DNA of 64,000 bases. Origin: Neisseria canis. GTDB lineage: Bacteria > Pseudomonadota > Gammaproteobacteria > Burkholderiales > Neisseriaceae. The translations under genes and the position numbers were made by a program. Location of the stretch: positions 372,001-436,000 of the forward strand of contig NZ_LR134313.1 in NCBI RefSeq assembly GCF_900636765.1, written 5' to 3'. The notes beneath the pieces were generated by a model that did no database searches, was not told the origin of the DNA, and saw nothing but the letters and a program-made list of their open reading frames with translations. This document shows, in pieces, positions 1 through 9,438 of this stretch. The stretch's first letter is position 1. Each line of letters begins with the position of its first letter.

Positions 1-74
1 TTGGAGATGCGCTCGGCGCTGCAACCGGCCAAACCGGCTGCCAGCATCAGGGCAAGTATGAGGGGTTTGTTCAC
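1..74 (-). CDS. bamE: Outer membrane assembly lipoprotein BamE (SmpA/OmlA), N-terminal fragment
   Basis: Only the first 24 codons lie in the window; the gene runs off the left edge. It starts at a GTG (72-74) behind an AAGG ribosome site and reads VNKPLILALMLAAGLAGCSA, a lipoprotein signal peptide with a LAGC lipobox. The gene is divergent from fur, which is the arrangement I recall from Neisseria meningitidis, and the signal resembles the BamE start there. BamE is a small lipoprotein of the BAM complex that inserts beta-barrels in the outer membrane. The identification rests on the signal peptide and on context, since the mature domain is not visible. Confidence 0.6.
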   Translation of the reverse strand, partial: MNKPLILALMLAAGLAGCSAERIS

Positions 75-229
75 GCTTTTACCTTTCCGATTGATATCGA
101 GTATGTGACGGGCTTTGTTGCGTAAAGGCTTATCATTAAAAACCTTTAGCTATCCGATAGTGGGCAAAATGCTTAAAAATGCGTATTATAACGGCATTTA
201 CACAACTTCGGTACGGATGGAAAGATACT

Positions 230-658
230 ATGGAAAGCAATATTGCACAATTAAAAGACAGCGGTCTGAAGGTTACCGGCCCGCGCCTGAAGATTTTGGA
301 TTTGTTTGAAACGCACGCCGAAGAGCATTTGAGCGCAGAAGATGTGTACCGCATCCTGCTCGACGAGGGCATTGAAATCGGCGTGGCCACCATCTACCGA
401 GTGCTGACCCAATTCGAGCAGGCCGGCATCCTTTTGCGCCACCACTTTGAAACGGGCAAAGCGGTGTATGAATTAAATGTGGGCGGCCACCATGACCATA
501 TCGTATGTGTAAAATGCGGTAAAGTTACAGAATTCCACAACGAAGAAATCGAAAAACTGCAAGACAAAATCGCTGATGAAAACGGCTTCCGCATCGTTGA
601 CCATGCTTTATATATGTATGGCGTGTGCGGCGATTGCCAGAAAAAAGAAAAGCGTTGA
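230..658 (+). CDS. fur: Ferric uptake regulator Fur
   Basis: A 142-residue Fur, the normal size for Neisseria. An upstream in-frame ATG at 179 would add 17 unlike residues; the ATG at 230 has a GGA-rich ribosome site just before it. The N-terminal winged helix (about 1-82) is followed by the metal/dimer domain with the [12 protein letters not shown] signature (His87, His88, Asp89, His90, Cys93, Cys96) and a second CxxC (Cys133, Cys136), so structural zinc and iron sensing sites look intact. It represses iron-uptake genes when Fe2+ is plentiful; a likely target in this window is sodA. It is divergent from bamE. Confidence 0.96.
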   Translation: MESNIAQLKDSGLKVTGPRLKILDLFETHAEEHLSAEDVYRILLDEGIEIGVATIYRVLTQFEQAGILLRHHFETGKAVYELNVGGHHDHIVCVKCGKVTEFHNEEIEKLQDKIADENGFRIVDHALYMYGVCGDCQKKEKR

Positions 659-679
659 TTTCCTCTTCCGGCTGAACTT

Positions 680-715
680 TTCAGACAGGCATAGTTAACA
701 GCATGCCTGTCTGAA
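680..715. terminator. Inverted TG-DUS pair after fur
   Basis: TTCAGACAGGCA (680-691) is followed by its complement TGCCTGTCTGAA (704-715). The pair can form a stem and lies 21 nt after fur, so it is both an uptake signal and a probable terminator. The order is reversed relative to most pairs here, so no T-run follows. Confidence 0.6.
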
Positions 716-776
716 TGCATTTGTGCCCCAAGCCGGCGATGCCCTGCCCTCATACTGCCCGTTTATACTGACTTCA

Positions 777-1526
777 ATGGACATACCGTTTCTTCCCCCC
801 GGCAACTACCGTTTTCCCGACCCCCGCCCCGCATTGGCGGAAAACGAAGGTTTGGTGTGCGTGAGCACGGATTTGGCCGTGCCGCGGCTCTTGGCCGCTT
901 ATCCGTTGGGCATTTTTCCCTGGTTTGAAGAAAACGGTGTGTTTTTCTGGTTTTCCACCGCACCGCGCACGGTGCTGCTGCCCGACAAAATCCACATCGG
1001 CCGCTCGCTGGCCAAAACCCTGCGCAACAAGCCCTATGTGGTTACGGTAAACCGCAATTTTCCTGCCGTGATTGCCGCCTGCGCCCAAATTGCGCGCCCG
1101 GGGCAGGAAAGCTCTTGGATAGGCCCGGCTTTCAGACAGGCATATGGCGAGCTGCACGAAGCCGGCCACGCCCACTCGTTTGAATGTTGGTATCCCGACG
1201 GCGAAGGAAATTTAAACCTCGCCGGCGGGTTTTACGGCGTGCAAATCGGCCGCGCATTTTTCGGAGAGTCCATGTTTGCCGCGCAGCCCGATGCTTCAAA
1301 AATCGCTTTTGCCTGCGCTGTGCCCTATTTGGCGGAATGCGGTATCGAGTTAATCGACTGCCAGCAGGACACACATCATCTGGCGCGGTTCGGTTCGCAG
1401 CAAATGGCCTTCAATGATTTTCAGGCCACGGCTCTGCGGCTGAGCCCGAGCGGTTTGCAGCAACCGATTACCCGGAGCATATTGCGGGAATCCTGCAACG
1501 GTTTAACTGTACGGCATATCGGATAA
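777..1526 (+). CDS. aat: Leucyl/phenylalanyl-tRNA--protein transferase
   Basis: A 249-residue Aat. It transfers Leu or Phe from charged tRNA to proteins with N-terminal Arg or Lys, marking them for ClpS/ClpAP degradation (N-end rule). The family core is present: GIFPWF near residue 36, then the WFSTAPRTVL stretch, GxSSWIGPA, SFECWYPDG and the GESMFA motif around residue 160. An in-frame ATG at 723 would add 18 residues unlike the family, so the start at 777 (MDIPFLPPGNY) is preferred. It stands alone between fur and dapD on the same strand. Confidence 0.95.
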   Translation: MDIPFLPPGNYRFPDPRPALAENEGLVCVSTDLAVPRLLAAYPLGIFPWFEENGVFFWFSTAPRTVLLPDKIHIGRSLAKTLRNKPYVVTVNRNFPAVIAACAQIARPGQESSWIGPAFRQAYGELHEAGHAHSFECWYPDGEGNLNLAGGFYGVQIGRAFFGESMFAAQPDASKIAFACAVPYLAECGIELIDCQQDTHHLARFGSQQMAFNDFQATALRLSPSGLQQPITRSILRESCNGLTVRHIG

Positions 1527-1697
1527 ACTTGTTTTTCATCATGGTTTCAATTTCATCATAATCAGGTTTAGCCGGAATATTTCCTATAAAATTGCCGTAA
1601 TTTAAACGGCACGGTGCAAACCCGAACTGAATAAAGATGCTTTTTTGAAGTTGATTTATTATAAAACTCGCCCCACTCAACTCATAAAGCATGAACA

Positions 1698-1726
1698 TGC
1701 CTGTCTGAAAAAGTTTCAGACAGGCA
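1698..1726. terminator. Inverted TG-DUS pair before dapD
   Basis: TGCCTGTCTGAA (1698-1709) and its complement (1715-1726) form a stem with a short loop in the aat-dapD gap. It ends about 60 nt before the dapD start and could terminate readthrough from aat. Confidence 0.6.
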
Positions 1727-1785
1727 TTCACTTGCGCTTTGCGGTACAATCCAACTTTAATTCTCAACTAACCTTGGAAAAAACC

Positions 1786-2607
1786 ATGTCATTACAAAAC
1801 ATCATCGAAACCGCTTTTGAAAACCGCGCCGACATCACGCCCGCCAGCGTTACGCCCGAAGTGAAAGAAGCCGTAGAAGAAACCCTGCGCCAGCTTGATT
1901 CCGGCGCTTTGCGCGTGGCCGAGCGTTTGGGTGTCGGCCAATGGAAAGTCAACGAATGGGCGAAAAAAGCCGTGTTGCTTTCTTTCCGCATTGCCGACAA
2001 TAAAGTGTTGAGCGACGGCGTAAGCCAATATTTCGACAAAGTGCCGACCAAATTCGCGGGCTGGAGCGAAGAAGATTTCAAAGCAGGCGGCTTCCGCGTG
2101 GTGCCCAACGCCGTTGCCCGCCGCGGCAGCTTTGTAGCCAAAAACGTGGTGTTGATGCCCTCTTATGTGAACATCGGCGCCTATGTGGACGAAGGTGCGA
2201 TGGTGGATACTTGGGCGACCGTAGGCTCATGCGCGCAAATCGGTAAAAACGTGCACCTGAGCGGCGGCGTAGGCATCGGCGGCGTATTGGAGCCTTTGCA
2301 GGCCAGCCCGACCATTATCGAAGACAACTGCTTTATCGGCGCGCGCTCGGAAATCGTGGAAGGTGTGATTGTGGAAGAAGGCAGCGTGATCTCTATGGGC
2401 GTGTATATCGGCCAATCCACCAAAATTTACGACCGCGAAACCGGTCAAATCCACTACGGCCGCGTACCCGCCGGCTCGGTTGTCGTATCCGGCAGCCTGC
2501 CCGCCAAAGACGGCTCGCACAGCCTGTATTGCGCGGTAATCGTGAAAAAAGTGGATGCGCAAACCCGCGCCAAAACCAGCGTGAACGAACTGCTGCGCGG
2601 CGTGTAA
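1786..2607 (+). CDS. dapD: 2,3,4,5-tetrahydropyridine-2,6-dicarboxylate N-succinyltransferase
   Basis: 273 residues, the usual DapD length. It succinylates tetrahydrodipicolinate with succinyl-CoA in the lysine/diaminopimelate pathway, which feeds peptidoglycan. The N-terminal helical part is followed by a left-handed beta-helix of hexapeptide repeats (about 115-230), including [12 protein letters not shown] and the [18 protein letters not shown] stretch. The open frame extends upstream to 1645, but the ATG at 1786 starts the conserved [12 protein letters not shown]. Cytoplasmic trimer by family knowledge. Confidence 0.96.
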   Translation: MSLQNIIETAFENRADITPASVTPEVKEAVEETLRQLDSGALRVAERLGVGQWKVNEWAKKAVLLSFRIADNKVLSDGVSQYFDKVPTKFAGWSEEDFKAGGFRVVPNAVARRGSFVAKNVVLMPSYVNIGAYVDEGAMVDTWATVGSCAQIGKNVHLSGGVGIGGVLEPLQASPTIIEDNCFIGARSEIVEGVIVEEGSVISMGVYIGQSTKIYDRETGQIHYGRVPAGSVVVSGSLPAKDGSHSLYCAVIVKKVDAQTRAKTSVNELLRGV

Positions 2608-2629
2608 CACAACGGTATTCCATCGGAAA

Positions 2630-2660
2630 TGCCTGTCTGAAAACATTTTTCAGACAGGCA
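2630..2660. terminator. Inverted TG-DUS pair after dapD
   Basis: TGCCTGTCTGAA (2630-2641) and its complement (2649-2660) lie 22 nt after the dapD stop and form a stem, a probable terminator for dapD. Confidence 0.65.
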
Positions 2661-2685
2661 TTATGCTGCTGCGGTTACCCGCGTC

Positions 2686-2842
2686 TATAGTTAATCAACT
2701 TAACTTTTACTACGGCGTTGCTGCACCTTAGCTCAAAGAGAACGATTTTGTAAGCTGCTGAAGCAGCAACAAAATCAGTCCCGTACTATCTGTACTGTCT
2801 GCGGCTTGCTGCCTTGTATTAAAAATGTGTTGATTAACTATA
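2686..2842. mobile_element. Correia repeat enclosed element (CREE), 157 bp variant
   Basis: The ends are inverted repeats: TATAGTTAATCAAC at the left, and TGATTAACTATA at the right. The interior carries the Correia signature recalled from N. meningitidis: AGCTCAAAGAGAACGATT, GCTGAAGCAGCAA, and GTACTATCTGTACTGTCTGC. The terminal repeat reads TATAGTTAATCAAC rather than the meningococcal TATAGTGGATTAA type. It sits between the convergent dapD and tamB genes, ending 5 bp from the tamB stop. It has no coding capacity and would be moved in trans. Confidence 0.85.
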
Positions 2843-2847
2843 ATCCA

Positions 2848-5800
2848 TCAGTCGAAGCGGATGATGTATTTCAACTCGCCGCCCGAAGATTTCGTACCAA
2901 CCCGGGCCACGGCTTGGAGCGGACGGCTCAATTGGTAGATTAATTTTACCGATTGGCTGGCGCTGTTGATACCGTATTCATAACCCAAATAAAGCTCGCC
3001 GGTCAGCTGTTTGCCGAAAGTCAAAATTTGCTCGGCGGGGTTCAACTCGCCTGTTTGGGCATCCCGCGTGCGCTGGCTGGTTAGGCCGAAATTGTCAACC
3101 AAGCCGATTTTGTCGTTTACCTTTCCGGCAAGGAATGCGCCTGCCGCGGTAGCCAGCGCCGCTTCGTCACTGTCGTTGCCGCTGCTGGCGCGGTTGAGGA
3201 TCAGCCAGGAAAGCTTGTCTTTCTCGCTCATCGCTTCGTTCGCCACAAGGCTGACGCGCGGTTTGTTGAGGCTGCCCAACACTTCCACCCCCGCTCCCAC
3301 CGGCGACAGATTGCGCGTGGCGCGGATGTTGAGATTGGGGTTGTCCAAGGGGCCGACAAACGAAATCTTGCCTTTTTCGATATTCAAGTCCTGCCCGTAG
3401 GCTTTGTATTTGCCTTTTACCACATTCACCGTGCCGACACCCTGCACGCTTTCACCGGGCCTTGCGGTTAGCGCCAGTTTCCCGCCGAGGGTTACATCCA
3501 AACCTTCGCCGCTGAAACGGAAGCGGTCGTTCAAATCCAATGTGAGGTTCATATTAACCGGCGTGGCGGCTGTCGGCTTTTCTTTAACCTCTCCCATCAC
3601 AATCACATCATCGTCCAGCGTGGGCATGCCGGAATCTTGGAAACCGAAATGGCCGTTATCGACCTTCAACAAACCGGTCAGCGTTACGCCCGCCGTGTCG
3701 GTATATTGCAGCTTGGTATCGCCGCTGACCGTCAACCGGCGGTTGGGTTTGTCCAACATATGGTAACGGTCAAACACGGCAACCACGTCAACATCGGGCG
3801 CATTGTTTGCCGCCAAACTGATGCTGCCGCTGAGTTTTGCCGAACCGCCCCGATGGAAGGTAAGGCTGTCAATCTGCCAGCGCTGCCCTGCAAGGCGGGA
3901 ACGCAATGTACCGTTATCCAAAATAATGCCTTGTGCATGGTTGCGGTAATAGAGGTTGTCGCCGTTGAGCGTTCCGTTTAGTTGCGGCTGCCCGAGCCTG
4001 CCTGAAATAACCGCTTCACCTACCAACCTGCCCCTCAAAACCTGTCCTACCGGCATCAAATGGCGGAATGCCTCCAAGTCGGGGGCGTTCAGGCCGATTT
4101 TGCCGCTCACGGGCGCCTGCGCGATGGCATTGCCGAAGTTTTGGCTGATTATCAGATTACCGCCGATTTTGCCGTAGCGCGTTACGCCTTCGACAGTATT
4201 GTCGATACGCCCGTTTTGGAAGCGGGTTTGCAAAGTGAGGTTCCCCAGCCCCAAAGCCTGCTTGCGATAAGGAATAACCACGTCGCCGCTTTGTCTGCGC
4301 ACGTTGATATAGCCGCGCATGTTTTGTGTGTACACAACATCCCAATCCCCCGCCAAAACAAGATTGTGTTCGACCGGCGGTGTGTAGAAATTGTGCAGCT
4401 GCGACATGTGAAGGTTATCCGCACTGCCTTTGGTAACGATGCCCTGCTTTTTATCCCACACGAAATTCTGCAAGTTCAGGCTGCCGCCCATTGCGCTCCA
4501 GCGCGCTGCGCCCAAACTCACCCTTTCGGCGCCCGCTTCGAGATTCAGGCGGTTTTGCAGCTTCAGGTTGAATGCGCCGTTGATGTCTAAGGCATCTACA
4601 TAGCCCTGCCATTGGTTTTTGCTGTTCAAGCCTCCGTTGGCAGACACAAGCAAACGGTAAGGTTTGCCGTCGAGCCTCATGTTGCCGTTGCCGTTGATGC
4701 TGTGGCTTTTGCCCGTACCGTTGACCGCGAGCTGGATATTGTCGATGCGCGTCGGTTCGGACTCGCCCGGAATAATGATTTGCCGCCCGTCAGCCTTGAT
4801 ATTGAACGGCCGGTTGATGTCGGGCGAACCATTCACCTGAAAATCAAGGTGGCTGATTTGAACGGCTTTCTGAATGCGCAGGTTTTCCGCCCTGCCCGCC
4901 ACATTGGCTTCCAGCCGTTTCGGGTCGCCGGCAAGCGTGCCTTTGGCAACCAGCAAGCCGCTCATTCCCAAACCGAAACGGCTCAAATCGGGCGCGTTCA
5001 CATCCAATGAGAGTTTGTCGCCTTGTTTGCCGAAACTGCCGTTGGCAAACAACCGGTTATTGCCGAGCTGGATATTGGAAGCGATTTTGCTCAGATGGTC
5101 TTTGTCGTAAACCACATCGGCTTTGCCGCTGAGGCTTACGTCGGAAAGCGTGCTTTGGCCGAAATTCAAATTGGCGGCAATATAATTCTCCGCCAGCCTG
5201 CCGTTGACCTTGAAGCTGCCGTTGACCTTGCCTTCGGGTAAATCTTTATAAATGCGGGCAGGGTTAAAATCTTTGCTGGCAAACTCAACGGCAAGGTTTT
5301 GTTTGTCGAACAGCTCCAAACTGCCGCTTCCTTTGATTTCCCCGCCGTTTTGCGGTTTGATGGCAATTTCTTTCAACTTAAGGCTGCTTTGGCCTTTTTG
5401 TGCATCCGACACCAGCATCACTTCACCGCCGGCTACCGTTTTGCCCACAGTCAAATCCAGCAGCGCTTGCGGGTTGCTGTATGTGCCGCGCAGTTGGAGC
5501 TTACCGTCTATCGGTTCGGCAAAACTCTGTTTCACCACGTCTGCCAACACCGCATTTTGAATATAGGTATCCAGATTGAGGGTTTGCTTGGCGGTATCGG
5601 TGCTGCCGCTGAATGCGATATTGCCTTTTTTCAACAAAGCCGCATCGGCTTCTTTGATAACCAGCACACCGTGTTCGTTCACGACAAAATCAGCCAGCAG
5701 CGATCGCACCGGGATACCGCTTGCATCCGCCTCGGCGGCCGTGAGGTTGGCTAAGTCGATGGAACCTTCCAGCGCAATACCGTCCAGCTTGGACGGCACA

Positions 5801-6765
5801 ACGGTAGCGTCAAAATCAAAATGCGCCTGTGGAGCGGAAGGCAGAAAAGCGCGCGGGTTTATGTTGTAGCCTTTAACCTGCACATGTTCGATAATTTCAT
5901 CCAAACCTTTGCCAAACGGACTCACGCGCGTATCCACCATGAGCTTGATATTGTTGATGCCGTTTGCAGCTTGGTCGGGAGCTTTTTCCGTGGCCGCCGT
6001 TTTCATGTCGGTTTTCAACGTGACGGTTTGCAGGCTTCCGCCCAGTTTCACATCATTGGTGATGGCGATATTTTCCAACACACCTTGGCTGTGGATTCTG
6101 CCGCTTAAGGCAAAGGGCGATGCGGTTGCCATTTTCAACGAGCCGTTTGCATCGCTCCACGGGCTTTGCAGCGAAATCACGTTTAACTGGTGCTGCTTGT
6201 GGTCATAAGCGTAGTACAAACGCACATGCCGGGCGATAACGGTTTTGTTTTTCCCGGTGGTAATCTGCCCTGTTTCCAAACTTTCGATAACCGCTTCAAC
6301 AGGCAGGCTGACGCTTTCCGGCATTTTGGTGTCGGTTTTCGGCTTGGGCGGAGTGGGTTTGTCCTGAATATGGATGTCGCCGGCGGCGATTCGGCGGATG
6401 TGCAGTTTTTTATTCTTTAATTCGCCGGGCTGCCAGCTGAATACCAAGCTGGAAATGTCTATATCGGCGCCTTCTGTTTCAATGCGCCAGCCGTCGCCCT
6501 CAAAGCCTTTGAGCAGGGTGCCGTTCAGGCTTTTGGATGTGATGTTGACGCCGAACCAGGCGGGAATTTTGTATAAGCCGAAACGCAGGCCGGATTCGGT
6601 GGCGATCAGCCAAGCGATAATGCCGCCCAGCATCAACACGGCCAGTGCGAAAACCAGCAAAATGGCTTTCAACCATTTTTTGCCGCGTTTTTTCGGGGCG
6701 GGCTGCTTTTCAGACAGGCTTTGTTCCTGTGCGGGCTGAACAGTTGCTGTGGTTTCTTGTGTCAT
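2848..6765 (-). CDS. tamB: Translocation and assembly module protein TamB (DUF490)
   Basis: 1305 residues, in the usual range for TamB. A cytoplasmic start with KKRGKKWLK is followed by one membrane anchor (about 32-52), then a very long periplasmic region of repeated beta-strand segments, and the conserved DUF490 C-terminus (FGKQLTGELYLGYEYG, near 1250). TamB partners TamA to help insert outer-membrane proteins, and members of this family are thought to bridge the envelope for lipid transport. Its ATG overlaps the tamA TGA by one base (TGATG at 6763-6767), so the two are translationally coupled. The 3' end abuts a Correia element. Confidence 0.93.
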   Translation of the reverse strand: MTQETTATVQPAQEQSLSEKQPAPKKRGKKWLKAILLVFALAVLMLGGIIAWLIATESGLRFGLYKIPAWFGVNITSKSLNGTLLKGFEGDGWRIETEGADIDISSLVFSWQPGELKNKKLHIRRIAAGDIHIQDKPTPPKPKTDTKMPESVSLPVEAVIESLETGQITTGKNKTVIARHVRLYYAYDHKQHQLNVISLQSPWSDANGSLKMATASPFALSGRIHSQGVLENIAITNDVKLGGSLQTVTLKTDMKTAATEKAPDQAANGINNIKLMVDTRVSPFGKGLDEIIEHVQVKGYNINPRAFLPSAPQAHFDFDATVVPSKLDGIALEGSIDLANLTAAEADASGIPVRSLLADFVVNEHGVLVIKEADAALLKKGNIAFSGSTDTAKQTLNLDTYIQNAVLADVVKQSFAEPIDGKLQLRGTYSNPQALLDLTVGKTVAGGEVMLVSDAQKGQSSLKLKEIAIKPQNGGEIKGSGSLELFDKQNLAVEFASKDFNPARIYKDLPEGKVNGSFKVNGRLAENYIAANLNFGQSTLSDVSLSGKADVVYDKDHLSKIASNIQLGNNRLFANGSFGKQGDKLSLDVNAPDLSRFGLGMSGLLVAKGTLAGDPKRLEANVAGRAENLRIQKAVQISHLDFQVNGSPDINRPFNIKADGRQIIIPGESEPTRIDNIQLAVNGTGKSHSINGNGNMRLDGKPYRLLVSANGGLNSKNQWQGYVDALDINGAFNLKLQNRLNLEAGAERVSLGAARWSAMGGSLNLQNFVWDKKQGIVTKGSADNLHMSQLHNFYTPPVEHNLVLAGDWDVVYTQNMRGYINVRRQSGDVVIPYRKQALGLGNLTLQTRFQNGRIDNTVEGVTRYGKIGGNLIISQNFGNAIAQAPVSGKIGLNAPDLEAFRHLMPVGQVLRGRLVGEAVISGRLGQPQLNGTLNGDNLYYRNHAQGIILDNGTLRSRLAGQRWQIDSLTFHRGGSAKLSGSISLAANNAPDVDVVAVFDRYHMLDKPNRRLTVSGDTKLQYTDTAGVTLTGLLKVDNGHFGFQDSGMPTLDDDVIVMGEVKEKPTAATPVNMNLTLDLNDRFRFSGEGLDVTLGGKLALTARPGESVQGVGTVNVVKGKYKAYGQDLNIEKGKISFVGPLDNPNLNIRATRNLSPVGAGVEVLGSLNKPRVSLVANEAMSEKDKLSWLILNRASSGNDSDEAALATAAGAFLAGKVNDKIGLVDNFGLTSQRTRDAQTGELNPAEQILTFGKQLTGELYLGYEYGINSASQSVKLIYQLSRPLQAVARVGTKSSGGELKYIIRFD

Positions 6766-8606
6766 CAGAAACGGGTTCCTAAGCTGATGTGCCAGCGGAT
6801 TTTTTTATCCTGATGGCCGTGGGCGATGTCAAATGAAAAAGGGGCGACGGGGCTGAACCAGCGTACGCCCAAACCGGTGCCGTGTTTCACACTCATGGAT
6901 TTGAAATTATGGGCGACATCGCCCATGTCGTGGAATACGGCGGCTGCGAAATCTTTGCCGATCGGATATTGATATTCCAAGCTGGCCACCGCCAGAGCGC
7001 GCTCGGGCAGCACGGAATTATTGGGGCCTTCCAAGCCTATGCTGTCAAGCTCGTAACCGCGTATCGAACCCGAGCCGCCGGTGCGGAACTGTAAGGTGGA
7101 AGGCACTTCCTTGTCATCTTTCGCATACACATAACCGAGCTGGCCGCGCGCGATGAATGTGCCGTATTTTTTCTCCTCCGGCGTAAAGTAATAGCCTGCC
7201 GAAGCCGTTACCCGCTGCACGGAAGTCGAGGATAACAATTTGCCCAGCGATGTGCCGATTTTACCGTCGAGATAATAGCCGTTGGCCGGGCGCAGGAGGG
7301 TTTCGATATTCTGCCTGCGCCATGAAGCTGTGAGCATGGTGGCGGCGCTTCGGCCCAAATCGTAGTTGGTTCCGGGCACCCTCCGTCTTTCGTTAACATG
7401 TTCCACGCCTAAGCGGGATTCGATGCCGTTGCGGTCGCGCACATACCATACGCCCGTTGTGAGTGCGTTTTTCTCCAGATTTTGTGTGGTCGAGCGGTTG
7501 TAGGAAAGGTTGGAAGTCCAATATTTGCCGTTGCTCTTGCGCGGCTGGCTGACACCTACGGCTACGGTGGTTTCGTATTTGTCGTAATCGAACACGGCCG
7601 AGCCGACGTAGCCCCTGTTAAACAGGTTGTAATGGTCATAGCCCATGCGGATACCCGGGCCGTATTCGGAATCGTAGCGCAAACCCATTTCAAATTTTTG
7701 GCGCTTCATTTCGCTCACGTTCACTTTTACCGGAACGCGGTCGCCCTGCATATTGTTGAAATCAGGGAAAACAGATGCGCCCGAATAATGGCTGTCCTGC
7801 TCCAGCGCCTGCTGGTAATCCAGCAGTTTATCAAGGTCATAAGGGCTGCCCGGCTCAAACTGCGCCAGGCCGCGGGCCACGCTTTCCGGATAACGCTCGA
7901 CGCCGGTAATGTCGATTTCGCCGAAGTAGACCGGCTGCTTGCTGTCCACTTCAATACTTAAGTCGGCCTTGTTGGTGTTGGGATTAATCAGCGCTTCTGT
8001 TTTTGATAGCTGCGCCAGCGGGTATTTTTTGCGCACTACTGCGCCGAGCACGGAACTTTTGCTGCTGCTCCAGCCGGATTGGTCGAAAGGCGCGCCCACC
8101 GGCAGCGCCCAATCGGCCAGCGCCTGTTTGTAATACACGCCCAAATCGCTGTCCGACACCATCTCGCCGGTTAAGGCCACATTCACATTGTCGATTTGGG
8201 TGCGCGGACCGGTTTCCACATCCACCCGGTAGCCTTCGCCTTGCGGCACTATGTTGACTTTTCCGTTGAAATAGCCTTTGGTTTTCAGCATGGTCTGCAC
8301 ATCATTCGGCGCATCTTCCGCCAAAAAGCCCAATTGTTCTTTATCCAAATCTTCCTGCCGCTGCTCGTTAATCAGCGGCAGGTGTTCTTCGAGCATTTCT
8401 TTCACTTCTGCATCGTTGGCGCTGATTTGAACCGGATATTTCGGCTCCCGTTTACGCCCTTCCATTTCTTCATCTTCTGATTGATATTGGTCGGCAACGG
8501 GCACGGCAACGTAATCCTCGGCCTTAGGCTCAAAGGCCGGGGCGGCATATGCTTGGCGGCAAGCAAGCGCGAGGATGGTTAGGGTGAGGGCGGTGTGCGG
8601 TTTCAT
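6765..8606 (-). CDS. tamA: Translocation and assembly module outer membrane protein TamA
   Basis: 613 residues from the ATG at 8604-8606, which begins a clear signal peptide (MKPHTALTLTILALACRQAYA). A longer frame starts at 8657 but its first 17 residues do not look like a signal peptide. POTRA-like domains fill about residues 80-280, followed by an Omp85-type 16-strand barrel carrying the GSIRGYELDSIG motif (lid-loop RGY) and a C-terminal aromatic ending in TRF. An acidic stretch (QSEDEEMEGRKREPKY) near residue 40 precedes the first POTRA domain. It is coupled to tamB downstream. Confidence 0.92.
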   Translation of the reverse strand: MKPHTALTLTILALACRQAYAAPAFEPKAEDYVAVPVADQYQSEDEEMEGRKREPKYPVQISANDAEVKEMLEEHLPLINEQRQEDLDKEQLGFLAEDAPNDVQTMLKTKGYFNGKVNIVPQGEGYRVDVETGPRTQIDNVNVALTGEMVSDSDLGVYYKQALADWALPVGAPFDQSGWSSSKSSVLGAVVRKKYPLAQLSKTEALINPNTNKADLSIEVDSKQPVYFGEIDITGVERYPESVARGLAQFEPGSPYDLDKLLDYQQALEQDSHYSGASVFPDFNNMQGDRVPVKVNVSEMKRQKFEMGLRYDSEYGPGIRMGYDHYNLFNRGYVGSAVFDYDKYETTVAVGVSQPRKSNGKYWTSNLSYNRSTTQNLEKNALTTGVWYVRDRNGIESRLGVEHVNERRRVPGTNYDLGRSAATMLTASWRRQNIETLLRPANGYYLDGKIGTSLGKLLSSTSVQRVTASAGYYFTPEEKKYGTFIARGQLGYVYAKDDKEVPSTLQFRTGGSGSIRGYELDSIGLEGPNNSVLPERALAVASLEYQYPIGKDFAAAVFHDMGDVAHNFKSMSVKHGTGLGVRWFSPVAPFSFDIAHGHQDKKIRWHISLGTRF

Positions 8607-8749
8607 GAGTCTCTGAATGCTGTTTTTATAGCCGTAAAGACCGGCTTTTCGTATCAAGCGGAAAACCTAAGGTAAAGATTCGGTTTCGCCGCCATATTTC
8701 TTTGGAATCAGGGAAATTTTAACATTGTTTCCAATACTTGTGATGTGTA

Positions 8750-8789
8750 TGCCCGTCTGAAACCGGGTCCGACGCTTTTCAGACAGGCA
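8750..8789. repeat. DUS pair with one degenerate copy, upstream of tamA
   Basis: TGCCCGTCTGAA (one mismatch to the TG-DUS, 8750-8761) and an exact inverted copy (8778-8789) lie between tamA and the DUF302 gene. Confidence 0.5.
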
Positions 8790-8843
8790 TATGGCTTGTG
8801 CAATGCGTTATTTGGATGCGCGTGTTATTCAATAAGGGAAACA

Positions 8844-8872
8844 AGCCTGTCTGAATAACTTTCAGACAGGCA
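8844..8872. terminator. Inverted DUS pair after the DUF302 lipoprotein gene
   Basis: AGCCTGTCTGAA (first base changed, 8844-8855) and TTCAGACAGGCA (8861-8872) form a stem 18 nt beyond the stop of the minus-strand gene at 8890. Confidence 0.6.
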
Positions 8873-8889
8873 TTGAGAGGGAAAGCGGG

Positions 8890-9384
8890 TTATTCCGTTA
8901 CCGTTTTGGCAATCAGTTTTTCTGCATTGGCCAACGTGTTTTCAACGTCTTGGTATTGGATTTTGCTGCCTTTGATAACCGATTTAATATCGTTGAAAAC
9001 CACTTTCACCGAGCCTTCCGTTTCGGTAATCAAAACGCGCAGCGGCAATTGAAAAGCGAATTCAGGGTCTTTCACCATCAAAGGCGTGCCGGCTTTCGGC
9101 GTACCGAACACGATTACTTTCGCCGGCTGCATCTGCAAGCCGTTTTGCTGCGCCGCCGCCTGATGGTCGATAACGGTAAAAATCTTCATGCCTTTCGCTT
9201 TCATGGCGTTTTCAAGGCGGCTTACCGTTTCATCGAAAGCGTATTTGCTGGTCAGCGTGTGCGTGGTCTTCATGGCTTGAGCGTGTTCGCTCCGTTGTTC
9301 CGAATGTTGTGCTTTCGGCGTATGCGTGCAGGCAGCCAGCGCCGCCGCAGCAAGCAGTAGGAAAGTCGGCTTCATCCATTTCAT
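8890..9384 (-). CDS. DUF302-family lipoprotein
   Basis: 164 residues. A lipoprotein signal (MKWMKPTFLLLAAAALAAC) gives an acylated Cys19. The mature part has the DUF302 pattern: SKYAFDETVSRLENAMKAKGMKIFTVIDH, then QPAKVIVFGTPKAGTPLM and a final helix. This fold resembles a small alpha/beta domain found in many proteobacterial exported proteins; its biochemical role is unknown. It is followed at lower coordinates by a DUS hairpin and preceded by a rhodanese gene on the same strand, 54 nt away, which may share a transcript. Confidence 0.8.
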   Translation of the reverse strand: MKWMKPTFLLLAAAALAACTHTPKAQHSEQRSEHAQAMKTTHTLTSKYAFDETVSRLENAMKAKGMKIFTVIDHQAAAQQNGLQMQPAKVIVFGTPKAGTPLMVKDPEFAFQLPLRVLITETEGSVKVVFNDIKSVIKGSKIQYQDVENTLANAEKLIAKTVTE

Positions 9385-9438
9385 TTTTCATTTCCTTTTC
9401 TTAAGTTACCAAACTAAAAATCCGCAGCAATGAATGCC

